Below, one piece after another: positions 36,853-45,329 of a stretch of DNA of 64,000 nt. Every line of letters starts with the position of its first letter. The stretch's first letter is position 1. Under the pieces are notes generated by a model, which did not search any database, was not told the DNA's origin, and was given only the letters and a program-made list of their open reading frames with translations. A program made the translations under genes and the position numbers. Source of the stretch: Chitinophagaceae bacterium (lineage in GTDB: Bacteria > Bacteroidota > Bacteroidia > Chitinophagales > Chitinophagaceae); the NCBI GenBank assembly GCA_016702745.1, contig JADJDJ010000001.1, positions 744,001 to 808,000 of the forward strand, read 5' to 3'.

Positions 36853-37047
36853 TTACTTCTTAACGGGTGATTTTTCAGCCACCACTTTGCCTTTATAGTA
36901 AAGCTTGCCTTCACTAACATGGGCGCGGTGACGAACATGTGTTTCGCCGGTTGCGCTGTCTGTAGTTAATGTGGCAGTCGTGGCCTTGTAATGTGTCCTG
37001 CGCTTGGCACTTCTTTGCTGACTGTGTCTGCGTTTCGGATTTGGCAT
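36853..37047 (-). CDS. rpmF: 50S ribosomal protein L32
   Basis: 64 residues, starting MPNPKRRHSQQRSAKRRTHY. It has no cysteines, so it is the zinc-free form of L32. Between yceD (65 nt upstream) and plsX, the widely conserved arrangement. Confidence 0.97.
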   Translation of the reverse strand: MPNPKRRHSQQRSAKRRTHYKATTATLTTDSATGETHVRHRAHVSEGKLYYKGKVVAEKSPVKK

Positions 37048-37111
37048 AGTATTCTTTTTTAAAAATCAGTTGTCTTATGAAAGTTCTGAATGGGTCCTTC
37101 TGTTGAAAAAC

Positions 37112-37666
37112 CTATTCGAGGTCTTTAAATTTTTCCAATCCTTTCCAGATCGGGTTATTTTTTTCTTCTTTCTCTTTTTCTTCTTCTGTTGCCAGTTTTT
37201 TCAGCATATCCATGGCGGACTTGTTGCAATGTGGTCCGTCCATATTCTCAAAACTACAGGCCTTCTGCATGGGAAGACTCAGATTGATGAATTCGTAGAT
37301 CCAGTTGGCTACATCGATATGGCTTTCGCCACGGCTGATATAGTATACATCCGGATCATCTTCCTGGTCATTCATCAGTTCCGGCTCCTCCACCATTTTA
37401 ACGGTGATATTGAACTCATCCCAGAGATCAAGGGGGAGACGGCTGTTGCAGCGGTCGCAGGTCACCTGTAACTGCCCTCCGATTTCGAAACGAAGGAGCA
37501 TGAAACTGCTTTTTTTATCCAATGATAATTTCACATTGGCAGTGCAGTTTGAGAAGTCCTGCTGTTGATATGCTTCAAAGAACCTGTCGTCAATCACATA
37601 AACATACTCATGAACCCCGGGTTTTAGTCCAACAAACGCTATCTCAAACTCCCGGCGACGGCTCAT
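37112..37666 (-). CDS. yceD: YceD/DUF177 family protein
   Basis: 184 residues. It has the DUF177 signature of two cysteines around the core (VTCDRCNSRLPLDLWDEFNI) and a second conserved block (INLSLPMQKACS), then an acidic/basic C-terminus. YceD is linked to rRNA accumulation and is nearly always upstream of rpmF, as here. A TACCTTTG promoter-like element lies at 37689-37696 on the minus strand, 22 nt before the start codon. Confidence 0.92.
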   Translation of the reverse strand: MSRRREFEIAFVGLKPGVHEYVYVIDDRFFEAYQQQDFSNCTANVKLSLDKKSSFMLLRFEIGGQLQVTCDRCNSRLPLDLWDEFNITVKMVEEPELMNDQEDDPDVYYISRGESHIDVANWIYEFINLSLPMQKACSFENMDGPHCNKSAMDMLKKLATEEEKEKEEKNNPIWKGLEKFKDLE

Positions 37667-37791
37667 GGGCTAGTTTTTAAAGAGTGTGCAAAGGTAAGAC
37701 AAAACCTGCAATTGGAGGGGGTCCGGTTGCACTTTTTTTGGTCATTTGGGGGTATTTTTGCCCAATTCATTAACCCCTATAAAAGAATCAC

Positions 37792-38904
37792 TTGCAACAG
37801 TTTTTGAGCCGTTTGTTCAGCCGATTGATGAAAAGCTGGAGCTGGGTATTGCTGATTATCGGTACGATTTTCATCAAATGGGCCTCCTGGTACCCCGGCT
37901 GGGTGGAGCAAAATTACAGTCTGGGAATCTATCCGGTCATCGCCAGGACCCAGCGTTTCCTTTTTGGCTGGCTGCCGGTAAGCCTGGGAGATTTATTATA
38001 CGGGTTTTTGGTGATCGTGATTTTGTACAAGACATATATTCTTTTCAGGACCCTTTTCAGGAAACAGTTTACCCGGCAATACTTTACCACCGGTCTGCAG
38101 CAGATCTTGTTTTTTATCCTCTTTGTTTATGTGTTCTTTAATCTGTTCTGGGGATTGAATTATAACCGGAAGGGAATCGCCAAACAGCTTGGACTGGAAG
38201 TAAAACAGTATACGATTCAGGACCTGGATACCCTGACTTCGGTGATTCAGGAAAGAGTGAATTATTATGCAGGCATGGTTACAGAAGCGCAGCGGGATAC
38301 ATTTGATCGCAAGAAAACCTTATTTCATAGCGCAGTTGCTGCTTATAAAGAAGCTGCTTTGCAGTTTCCGTTCCTGAAATACAATCATTCATCCATCAAG
38401 CCCTCTCTGTTTAGTTATCTTGGCAATTACCTCGGGTTCCAGGGTTATTACAATCCATTCTCAGGCGAGGCGCAGGTGAATACAACGGTACCCCGTTTTC
38501 TGGAGCCTTATGTAACTGCGCATGAAATGGCGCATCAGTTGGGATATGCCAAAGAGAATGAAGCCAATTTTGTGGGATTCCTTGCCTGTCGTTCGTATAA
38601 CAACAATGCTTTCCGTTATTCCACTTATTATGATATGTACAATTATGCGCTGACCGAAGTATTCCTGAAGGATACGGCCCGGGCAGGTGCTTTTCAGCGT
38701 AATGCGCATCCTCAGGTAATAAAGGATCAGCGGGAGTTTCGGGATTTTTACAGAAAGTATAAGAATCCGATCGAGCCGGTGATCATGTGGGGCTATGGTC
38801 AGTTTTTAAAAGCCAATAACCAGCCAGCAGGAAAAAGAAGTTATAATGAAGTGGTGACCTGGCTGATTGCCTATTATAAGAAGTATGGAACAGCTGCACT
38901 CTAA
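37792..38904 (+). CDS. DUF3810 membrane zinc-metalloprotease-like protein
   Basis: 370 residues from the TTG at 37792; an ATG at 37828 (MKSWSWVLLIIGTIF, 358 residues) is an equally good start. Three membrane helices lie in the first ~125 residues (about 15-32, 63-80 and 100-122), followed by a soluble domain with the zinc motif HEMAH (first His at about 244) and a following ENEANF, typical of gluzincins. DUF3810 is common in Bacteroidota and Firmicutes; substrate unknown. Confidence 0.9.
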   Translation: MQQFLSRLFSRLMKSWSWVLLIIGTIFIKWASWYPGWVEQNYSLGIYPVIARTQRFLFGWLPVSLGDLLYGFLVIVILYKTYILFRTLFRKQFTRQYFTTGLQQILFFILFVYVFFNLFWGLNYNRKGIAKQLGLEVKQYTIQDLDTLTSVIQERVNYYAGMVTEAQRDTFDRKKTLFHSAVAAYKEAALQFPFLKYNHSSIKPSLFSYLGNYLGFQGYYNPFSGEAQVNTTVPRFLEPYVTAHEMAHQLGYAKENEANFVGFLACRSYNNNAFRYSTYYDMYNYALTEVFLKDTARAGAFQRNAHPQVIKDQREFRDFYRKYKNPIEPVIMWGYGQFLKANNQPAGKRSYNEVVTWLIAYYKKYGTAAL

Positions 38905-38934
38905 ACTTTTGCTGCATTGGATTGTAAAAGAAGT

Positions 38935-39405
38935 ATGAATAATACAATCAGGCTGGTCATTTCTATTATCATTCCCGTGGCTATAGGGGCCAGCAGCGGG
39001 TTATTTACTGAAACTGGCATGGGTAGTTGGTACCAGACCATCCAAAAGCCTTCCTGGAATCCTCCGGGCTGGATATTTGGTCCAGTATGGACTTTATTAT
39101 ATATCCTTATGGGAGTTGCTCTTTACCTGGTTTGGAAATCGGATGCAGCACCTGCATTGAAACGTACGGCCATCATTTTATTTTCCATTCAATTAGTGCT
39201 GAATTTTTTCTGGTCATTGATCTTTTTCAACCAGCACGCTATTGGCGGGGCATTGGTGGAGATCATCATTTTATGGCTGGCCATCCTGGCTACGATTTTT
39301 GTTTTTGCCCGAATCAATAATAGCGCTGCCTGGTTACTGGTGCCTTATATCAGTTGGGTGAGTTTTGCTTCGATACTGACTTATACGATTTGGAAATTGA
39401 ATTGA
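38935..39405 (+). CDS. TspO/MBR family protein
   Basis: 156 residues from ATG 38935, the better start; a TTG at 38917 would add six residues. Five membrane helices and the family motif PSWNPPGWIFGPVWTLLYIL (about residues 36-55) with conserved W residues. TspO binds porphyrins/tetrapyrroles and has roles in stress response. Follows the DUF3810 gene by 30 nt. Confidence 0.95.
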   Translation: MNNTIRLVISIIIPVAIGASSGLFTETGMGSWYQTIQKPSWNPPGWIFGPVWTLLYILMGVALYLVWKSDAAPALKRTAIILFSIQLVLNFFWSLIFFNQHAIGGALVEIIILWLAILATIFVFARINNSAAWLLVPYISWVSFASILTYTIWKLN

Positions 39406-39411
39406 TTTGTA

Positions 39412-39805
39412 GGGCGAGTGGCTAGTGGCGAGTGGGGAAAGGCGAGTGGCGAGTGGGTAGTGGCTAGTGGGGTTTGGTGAATGGGCAGTGGGAGTAATAC
39501 TAAGGCGTGTCGTTTAAAAAAGCGACGATAGATAGAGCAGTTACTCCCCCTTTAGGGGCTGGGGTGGGTGGTGGCGAGTAGCTAGTGGGGAGAGGCGAGT
39601 GGGGTCCCGATAGCTATCGGGAGGCAAATGGGTAATGATGAATTTTGAATGATAAATTTTGAATGCAGATCTCGGAATATCCCAATATCTAAATATCTCA
39701 ATATCCCGCCTTCGCCAAGGCTTCGGCGGGCGGCCGCCCTCGCTAGGGCTACGGCGGGCGATGACGGGCGAAGCAATACCCAATACCCAATTCCTAATAC
39801 CCCTC
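39412..39805. repeat. Repeat-dense intergenic region (micro-repeats, palindromes)
   Basis: No gene seen. 39412-39483 and 39570-39600 are tandem variants of GAGTGGCTAGTGGC. 39543-39566 is a CCCCTTTAGGGG element. 39605-39622 is the perfect palindrome TCCCGATAGCTATCGGGA. 39678-39710 has AATATC/CTCAATATC words. 39711-39770 has GC-rich CCCGCCTTCGCC...GGCGGG arms. 39775-39805 has CAATACC/CTAATACC words. The right part is an inverted copy of 20765-20880. Confidence 0.8.
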
Positions 39806-39809
39806 TCTC

Positions 39810-40346
39810 CTAAAACTCATTCTTCCACATCATACTCTCCACCGGTTTATCGGGCTGGTTGCTGTACTTGGCATTCTTCTTTTTATCGTAGGGGTTTTCA
39901 ATTTCTCCTTCTACAGGGAAGTAAATTAATTGACCGATGGGCATTCCTTTATAGACTTTCACGGGTTGTTTGACGGAAATTTCCAGGGTCCAGTTTCCGC
40001 AGAAACCCACATCGCCTTTTCCGGCTGTGGCATGGATATCGATGCCCAGGCGTCCTGTAGATGATTTTCCTTCGAGAAAGGGCACATGGGCATGGGTTTC
40101 GGTGTATTCTGCTGTTACACCCAGGTAGAATATATGTGGATAGAGCACGATACCATCATCGGGGATTTCGAAATAATCGATTTGATTATGCTTTTTGGCA
40201 TCAATCATATGTTCTTTATACGTGGCCAGGGTCTTGCCCAGGTGTACATCGTAGGAATTACTTCCCAGGCAATCCCGATGGTAGGGGCTGATCTTGATGG
40301 TTCCTTTTTCCATTTCTTCGAGGATCCGCTTATCGGAGAGTATCAT
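39810..40346 (-). CDS. dcd: dCTP deaminase
   Basis: 178 residues from ATG 40346 (MILSDKRILEEMEKGTIKIS); the longer in-frame start at 40454 adds 36 unrelated residues. Deaminates dCTP to dUTP for dTTP synthesis. Motifs: GSNSYDVHLG near the start and GKSSTGRLGIDIHATAGKGD with the catalytic region. Divergent from the phosphopantetheinyl transferase gene. Confidence 0.95.
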   Translation of the reverse strand: MILSDKRILEEMEKGTIKISPYHRDCLGSNSYDVHLGKTLATYKEHMIDAKKHNQIDYFEIPDDGIVLYPHIFYLGVTAEYTETHAHVPFLEGKSSTGRLGIDIHATAGKGDVGFCGNWTLEISVKQPVKVYKGMPIGQLIYFPVEGEIENPYDKKKNAKYSNQPDKPVESMMWKNEF

Positions 40347-40433
40347 ATCTTCTTTATTTTTTACTGCTTCGCGGCAGCATGAATTATCTTTAGCACCGTA
40401 ACAGTCGGCAAAATAAGAAGGAATCAACCAGCG

Positions 40434-41070
40434 ATGCCTGTATTTTTTCAACATCAGATAAACGAGTTTACCCGCCTGGGTATCTGGAAGATCGAAGAAA
40501 CGGAAGCTTTTTCAAAGGGAATGTTCCCCAGCACCGGGATGTAACCCATCCGCATAAGCGTTTACAGCACCTGGCGGGTCGCTTTCTGCTGCAATATCTT
40601 TTTCCTGATTTTCCTTATGAACAAATCCTGATTGCTGAAACAAGGCGCCCTTTTTACCCGATGAACGATATCATTTTTCCATTTCCCATTGCGGGGATTA
40701 TGCAGCAGCCATTGTGAGCAGCAGTGGCCGGGTTGGAGTGGATGTTGAAATTCCTGTTCCTAAAATATTGCGGATTTCCGATAAGTTCCTGAGCCGGGAA
40801 GAGCATCAACTATTCAAAGTACCTTTTTCGGACAGGCAGGGGGATCATGTTACTTCAGAAAGTCAATTGCCCACCCTGCTCTGGTCAGCCAAGGAAGCGG
40901 TATTCAAATGGTATGGGGAAGGGGCTGTGGATTTCAGACAACATATTCTTCTGGAGGAAATAGACAGGGGCAGCGAAACCATCCAATGCAGGTTTGTAAA
41001 AACAGACAGTGCCTTACAAATACATTATCGTGAGTTTAACGGACTGGTACTGGCCTGGGTGGTATCATGA
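40434..41070 (+). CDS. 4'-phosphopantetheinyl transferase superfamily protein (two frameshifts)
   Basis: Transfers phosphopantetheine from CoA to carrier proteins. Read from ATG 40434: MPVFFQHQINEFTRLGIWK...TEAF, then a frame change at the T run 40508-40512, then FKGNVPQHRDVTHPHKRLQH...LFPDFPYEQILIAETR, then a second change at 40648-40655, then PFLPDERYHFSISHCGDYAA and the intact end. The Mg/CoA motifs GVDVEIP and WSAKEAVFKWYGEGAVDF are present. Each break is one missing base in a homopolymer; joined length ~212 residues, as expected. The last 6 nt overlap the convergent DUF2130 gene. Confidence 0.85.
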
Positions 41071-42264
41071 TTCTTCTCCTTCCCCCTGTTCATTGCCGAG
41101 CAGGTGCAAATCAATGGAGTTTCTTCCGGCAATCCCTTCAATGGATCCCATGATATAATCTGAATTCAGCAGGGCTTTATCGAGTTGTTTTTCCCGGTTC
41201 CGCCATATTTTTTCCATGGCCCTTCGCTCATCTTCAATCAGCTGTTTCATGTTGCGGAATACCTCTCTTACTGCCTGCCATTGAGAAAGGAATTCAGGAC
41301 TGGTGAGATAATTATACAGCAGGTGCATTTTATCTCCTTTGTTCTCCTGGCTTTTGAGGGCAGTTGATACCCGGATAATGCCATCTCTTAAAACCTGTAC
41401 CAGTGGACGGGCTTCAGCAAAACTGCAAACCCATACGCCGTCTTTTTCACCAAATCTTTCCAGATCCTTGGGAAGGGCCTGAGTCACCAGCACCGCTACA
41501 TCGGCACCCTGGCTGCGCATGTCGGATTTCAGTTTTTCAATCCAGTCGGCTTCAAAATTTTTCGTGCGTTTACTTTCAAAAATGATCCGGCCGCATTCCT
41601 GTCCCAGGTTATTGCGAACAGTTTGTATACAATCTGCTCCCTTCACCCCTTTGCCCACTTCGGAGATCAGATCAAAAGGGAAAGAGCTGCGGAGTAATTC
41701 TTCGAGCAGGAGTTCCTGTGATTCACCCTGTGATTGCATAGAACCTTGTTCCGCGCGGCGTCTCATTTCTTCGGCCAGTTTGCGCTGGGCTTCGAGTTGT
41801 TCGTCTTTTTCTTTTAATCGCAGCTGGAATTCTGTTTCTTTTAACTGGGTTCTTTCTCCTTCCTCTTTGCGGATGATATCGGTGAGTTTGCTTCTTTCTT
41901 CCAGCAGCATTTTCTGGAGCTGGATTTCGATTTCATTTTCTTTCTGTTTGAGTTCCTGTTGCATTTTCAGGAATTCCAGTTCTCTTTGCCGGGCCAGTTT
42001 TAATTTCTCTTCGTTGTCTTTGTTATTTTGTTCCAGCAGGCGGACTTTATCTTCCACATCAGACAAAACGGATTTGCGGATTTGTTCTTCAGTTTCTTTC
42101 TGGGTTTTGCGTTTCTCTTCCAGCAGCAGGGTATCAAATTTTTGCTGTTGTTGTTTTTGCCAGTCGGTCATTTTATTCCGGAGTTCCTTTTGCACTTCCT
42201 CCCGGATGCTCTCGGTAGGTTCAAATTCGTGGCCGCAATTGGGGCATTTGATAGCTGTGGACAT
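41065..42264 (-). CDS. DUF2130 domain-containing protein
   Basis: 399 residues from ATG 42264 (MSTAIKCPNCGHEFEPTESI); a further ATG at 42282 adds six. It starts with a CPNC zinc-knuckle-like pair, continues as a long Glu/Gln/Lys-rich coiled coil (about residues 25-180), and ends with the DUF2130 domain (DLISEVGKGVKGADCIQTV, IFESKRTKNFEADWIEKLKS), which resembles a PDDEXK nuclease core. Function unknown. Intact. Confidence 0.92.
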   Translation of the reverse strand: MSTAIKCPNCGHEFEPTESIREEVQKELRNKMTDWQKQQQQKFDTLLLEEKRKTQKETEEQIRKSVLSDVEDKVRLLEQNNKDNEEKLKLARQRELEFLKMQQELKQKENEIEIQLQKMLLEERSKLTDIIRKEEGERTQLKETEFQLRLKEKDEQLEAQRKLAEEMRRRAEQGSMQSQGESQELLLEELLRSSFPFDLISEVGKGVKGADCIQTVRNNLGQECGRIIFESKRTKNFEADWIEKLKSDMRSQGADVAVLVTQALPKDLERFGEKDGVWVCSFAEARPLVQVLRDGIIRVSTALKSQENKGDKMHLLYNYLTSPEFLSQWQAVREVFRNMKQLIEDERRAMEKIWRNREKQLDKALLNSDYIMGSIEGIAGRNSIDLHLLGNEQGEGEES

Positions 42265-42292
42265 GAATGCGCTTTGTTTCAAATCTACAAAT

Positions 42293-42316
42293 AAAAAAAG
42301 CGACCTAAGTCGCTTT
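42293..42316 (-). terminator. Terminator of tRNA-Leu(TAA)
   Basis: On the minus strand, stem AGCGAC/GTCGCT with a four-base loop, followed by seven T. Confidence 0.88.
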
Positions 42317-42317
42317 G

Positions 42318-42403
42318 TGCCCCGGATCGGAGTTGAACCGATACTCGCATTGCTGCAAACAGGATTTTAAGTCCTGCGTGTCTACCAATTCCACCACCAG
42401 GGC
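42318..42403 (-). tRNA. tRNA-Leu (anticodon TAA)
   Basis: 86 nt on the minus strand. Acceptor GCCCTGG/CCGGGGC (with mismatch/wobble), anticodon stem CAGGA/TCCTG with loop CTTAAAA (anticodon TAA), a long variable arm as in class II tRNAs, T loop TTCAACT. Confidence 0.92.
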
Positions 42404-42410
42404 GATTGAA

Positions 42411-42444
42411 AAAAAAATCCTCCGCCGCAACGGCAAGAGGATTT
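42411..42444 (-). terminator. Hairpin terminator between tRNA-Gly and tRNA-Leu
   Basis: Minus strand: AAATCCTC...GAGGATTT stem with a GC-rich loop (TTGCCGTTGCGGCG) and a T run, after tRNA-Gly. It could partly separate the two tRNAs or act as a processing signal. Confidence 0.75.
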
Positions 42445-42448
42445 ACTG

Positions 42449-42521
<73 letters not shown>

Positions 42522-42582
42522 TTTTCTAAAGAACTGTTGCCTTCCTGAACTGTTTAATGAGCCAGTTTCGGTTGGCGGGATG

Positions 42583-42590
42583 CAAAAATA
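42583..42590 (-). promoter_or_regulatory. -7 element of the tRNA-Gly/tRNA-Leu unit
   Basis: TATTTTTG on the minus strand, 61 nt upstream of tRNA-Gly, fits TAnnTTTG. The -33 region is T-rich without a clear TTTG. Confidence 0.55.
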
Positions 42591-42628
42591 AGGCCTGCCG
42601 CCTGTTTTAAAAAATTTTTACTGCTGAA

Positions 42629-42862
42629 TTATTTGTACTTGGGAGTATAGAGGCTGCTTTCCTGCACAGGAGCGCTGGAAGTGCCATTTCCCTCTTTGTC
42701 AAAACGCTTGGTATAAAGCATATAACAGCCGCCCAGTACAAATGCCACGAGACAGGCTACCTGAAGGTAGAAAAGGAACCCTGAGGAGGATACCCAGTTA
42801 TGAGTGAAATCCTTGTCCTGTACCTTCTCCAATTCCTGCTGGTATTCCTGTTGGTTACTCAT
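42629..42862 (-). CDS. Small single-span membrane protein, unknown function
   Basis: 77 residues. A charged N-terminus (MSNQQEYQQELEKVQDKDFT), one membrane helix at about 29-50 (FLFYLQVACLVAFVLGGCYM) and a short Ser/Lys tail. Strong composition and placement make it likely real, but no family is recognised. The same-strand GT2 gene ends 44 nt downstream of it. Confidence 0.55.
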   Translation of the reverse strand: MSNQQEYQQELEKVQDKDFTHNWVSSSGFLFYLQVACLVAFVLGGCYMLYTKRFDKEGNGTSSAPVQESSLYTPKYK

Positions 42863-42906
42863 ACAAAAAATTTGTGCTGCAAAAATAAGGGTTCATTCTA
42901 AAAAAA

Positions 42907-43983
42907 TCAGTTGCTTTTGCCCACAATTTCAGAAAAGGTTTTCTTTTTCCGGGCAAAATGCTGCCAGGCAATATTTCCTTTGAACACTCCTTGTAGCGTT
43001 CCGTTTCTTTTTACCGGGAATACCGATTTTTTCTGATGGAAAAGCCACCAGCGGATAAAAGCCAAATGGGCTTTGAGAATGGCGAGAAAATAACCACCGT
43101 CACCCGATAGTAAACCCTTCCAGGCCGAAACGGCATCCAGCAGGTAGCGAACAGGAACCACCCAGAGTTTTTTGCTGAACGGCAGATTTTTGGATAACAT
43201 GATCCGGTTGTTCCGGAAATTCAGGAAAGTCTTTAATGTGTTGCCTTTAGGGAGTGTACCTCCGCCCACATGGTAAACAACTGAGGCGGGGCAGGACCAG
43301 ATTTTATGTCCTGCCAGTTGAATCCGCCAGCAGAGATCAATCTCTTCCTGATGGGCAAAAAAGTATTCATCAAATCCATTCACTTCATGAAAAACCCTGG
43401 CCCTGATAAAGAGGCAGGCGCCACTGGCCCAGAACAAAGGCCCTGGTTGATTATATTGTCCCTGGTCTTCTTCAAAATGATCAAAAATTCTTCCTTTGGC
43501 AAAGGGGTAACCATAGCTATCGATCCAGCCACCGGCGCCCCCGGCATATTCAAAGAGATTTTTCTGGTGCCAGGTCAGTAGTTTGGGCTGACATGCTGCG
43601 ATGGAAGGTTCTTTCTCCAGCATCTCAATCATGGGTTCGAGCCAGCCGGCTGTTATTTCCACATCTGAATTCAGCAATACATAATAATCGGCTTCTATTT
43701 GCCACAGGGCCCGGTTATATCCTCCGGCAAAACCGTGGTTTTCGTTAAAGCGGATCAGTCGGATCTGCGGGTAATGGGTTTGAAGAAATTCAATGGAGTC
43801 ATCGGTGGATCCATTATCCGCAATGATCAGTTCCATTCCGGCATAGCTGGTTTTGAGCAGCGGGGGCAGGAACTGTTCCAGGTATTTTTTTCCGTTCCAG
43901 TTGAGAATAACAACGGCTGCTTTGGGGGGATGGCTCAAGGCGGGAATTAATTTGTTCAAAAATAAGGCATGCCACCATATCAC
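42907..43983 (-). CDS. Glycosyltransferase family 2 (WbbL/rhamnosyltransferase-like)
   Basis: ~358 residues. GT-A fold motifs: VVILNWNGKKYLEQFLPPLL, ELIIADNGSTDDS, ADYYVLLNSDVEIT (D-x-D-like) and GACLFIRARVFHEVNGFDE, then a C-terminal amphipathic/hydrophobic stretch. Probably adds a sugar to a cell-surface glycan. The start is uncertain: homologues begin about 20 residues in, near KAAVVILNWNG. Confidence 0.9.
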   Translation of the reverse strand: MIWWHALFLNKLIPALSHPPKAAVVILNWNGKKYLEQFLPPLLKTSYAGMELIIADNGSTDDSIEFLQTHYPQIRLIRFNENHGFAGGYNRALWQIEADYYVLLNSDVEITAGWLEPMIEMLEKEPSIAACQPKLLTWHQKNLFEYAGGAGGWIDSYGYPFAKGRIFDHFEEDQGQYNQPGPLFWASGACLFIRARVFHEVNGFDEYFFAHQEEIDLCWRIQLAGHKIWSCPASVVYHVGGGTLPKGNTLKTFLNFRNNRIMLSKNLPFSKKLWVVPVRYLLDAVSAWKGLLSGDGGYFLAILKAHLAFIRWWLFHQKKSVFPVKRNGTLQGVFKGNIAWQHFARKKKTFSEIVGKSN

Positions 43984-43997
43984 CGTAAATTCGGTGC

Positions 43998-45146
43998 ATG
44001 TTTCGGCAATACCTCAACTGGAGAACAACCCTGGCCCTGATTGCGATTCTGATCGTGAGTGGGACGATATTCTATTCACAATACCTGGCCCGCAAGATCA
44101 AGGGGGAGGAGCGGCTGAGGGTAGAACAATGGTTCAAGGCCGGTAAGTTCATCATCAGTGCACCGGATTCGGTGGATATTGGTTTTGCTTCGCTGATTGT
44201 AACTGAAAACAAAACTATTCCGATTATTGAGACCAATGAGAAGGACAGTGTCACCAGTCATGTGAATCTCGATTCAGCCAGGGCGGCAGATCCACAATAC
44301 CTGGAAACAAAATTGAGGCAGCTAAAGTCGCAACATAACCCTTTTGAATGGGTGGATCCGGCAGACTCCAGTATCCGGAACCGGTATTATTATGGCAATT
44401 CCAAACTGCTGGATGAAGTCAGGTATTATCCTCTCATCCAGTTATTGATTGTGGCATTATTTATCGTGATCACGATCTTGTCGCTACGCAGCAGGCACCG
44501 TTCTCTTCAGAACCAGGTTTGGGCAGGAATGGCCAAGGAAACAGCCCACCAGTTAGGGACTCCGGTTTCTTCATTGGAAGGTTGGGTGGAGATGTTGAAG
44601 GATAGTCCGCTGGAGAAAAAAATTGTGCAGGAACTGGAGAAAGATGTGGACCGGCTCCGGCTGGTCTCTGACCGTTTTGGTAAAATCGGGAGTAGTCCTC
44701 AACTGGAGTCCACTGATCTGCTGAAACAGGTCAACAGTATGGTGGATTATATGCGCAAGCGGGCAACGGGCAAGATTATATTTACGGTGAATCATCAAAA
44801 CAGGGAAGCCATTTTTGCCCGGATATCCCCTCCTTTATTTGACTGGGTGATTGAGAATCTTTTGAAAAATGCCCTGGATGCTATGGAGGGAAAGGGGGCC
44901 ATTACTGCCAATATCAATGAGGATGAAAAAGCGGTCTATTTAGAAGTTACAGATACCGGAAAGGGGATCAGCAAAAAAAATATCGGCCAGGTATTCAAAC
45001 CGGGCTTTACCACCAAGAAAAGAGGATGGGGATTAGGGCTGAGTCTGTCCAAACGGATCATTGCCCAGTACCACAAGGGGGAGATTTATGTAAAACATTC
45101 AGAAATCGGAAAAGGAACTACGTTCAGAATTGTTCTGAAAAAGTAA
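43998..45146 (+). CDS. Sensor histidine kinase (orphan)
   Basis: 382 residues. N-terminal membrane helix (about 8-28), a periplasmic sensor region of ~120 residues, a second helix (about 145-165), then the dimerization/phosphoacceptor domain with His184 (ETAHQLGTPVSSLEGW) and an HATPase domain: N box ENLLKNALDAMEG, G1 DTGKGIS, F box FKPGFTT, G2 GWGLGLSLSKRI. No response regulator is adjacent. A degenerate TAAATTCG element ends 4 nt before the ATG. Confidence 0.92.
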   Translation: MFRQYLNWRTTLALIAILIVSGTIFYSQYLARKIKGEERLRVEQWFKAGKFIISAPDSVDIGFASLIVTENKTIPIIETNEKDSVTSHVNLDSARAADPQYLETKLRQLKSQHNPFEWVDPADSSIRNRYYYGNSKLLDEVRYYPLIQLLIVALFIVITILSLRSRHRSLQNQVWAGMAKETAHQLGTPVSSLEGWVEMLKDSPLEKKIVQELEKDVDRLRLVSDRFGKIGSSPQLESTDLLKQVNSMVDYMRKRATGKIIFTVNHQNREAIFARISPPLFDWVIENLLKNALDAMEGKGAITANINEDEKAVYLEVTDTGKGISKKNIGQVFKPGFTTKKRGWGLGLSLSKRIIAQYHKGEIYVKHSEIGKGTTFRIVLKK

Positions 45147-45152
45147 ACCACT

Positions 45153-45160
45153 TACATTTG
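45153..45160 (+). promoter_or_regulatory. -7 element of tRNA-Leu(GAG)
   Basis: TACATTTG fits TAnnTTTG; a TTG lies 20 nt upstream (45130-45132). The box overlaps the region just after the kinase stop. Confidence 0.6.
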
Positions 45161-45191
45161 CAGTCCCCAACCCGGTTCCCACCGGGTGAAG

Positions 45192-45275
45192 GCCCGGGTG
45201 GCGAAATTGGTAGACGCACCACTTTGAGGTGGTGGCGCCCGAAAGGGTGTGCTGGTTCGAATCCAGTCTCGGGCA
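45192..45275 (+). tRNA. tRNA-Leu (anticodon GAG)
   Basis: 84 nt. Acceptor GCCCGGG/CTCGGGC, anticodon stem CCACT/GGTGG (with T-G wobble) and loop TTGAGGT (anticodon GAG), long variable arm, T loop TTCGAAT. CCA is not encoded. Confidence 0.93.
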
Positions 45276-45276
45276 C

Positions 45277-45311
45277 AAAGACCCGGCACGATAGTGCCAG
45301 GTCTTTTTTTT
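45277..45311 (+). terminator. Terminator of tRNA-Leu(GAG)
   Basis: Nested stem AAGACC...GGTCTT and GGCAC/GTGCC followed by a long T run. Confidence 0.9.
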
Positions 45312-45329
45312 TATTTGAGAACGTCGCAA

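Noticed and set aside
40434..41070. Phosphopantetheinyl transferase as a true pseudogene
   Set aside because: Both breaks are single-base losses in runs, all catalytic motifs are kept in order, and unrelated conserved genes show the same pattern.
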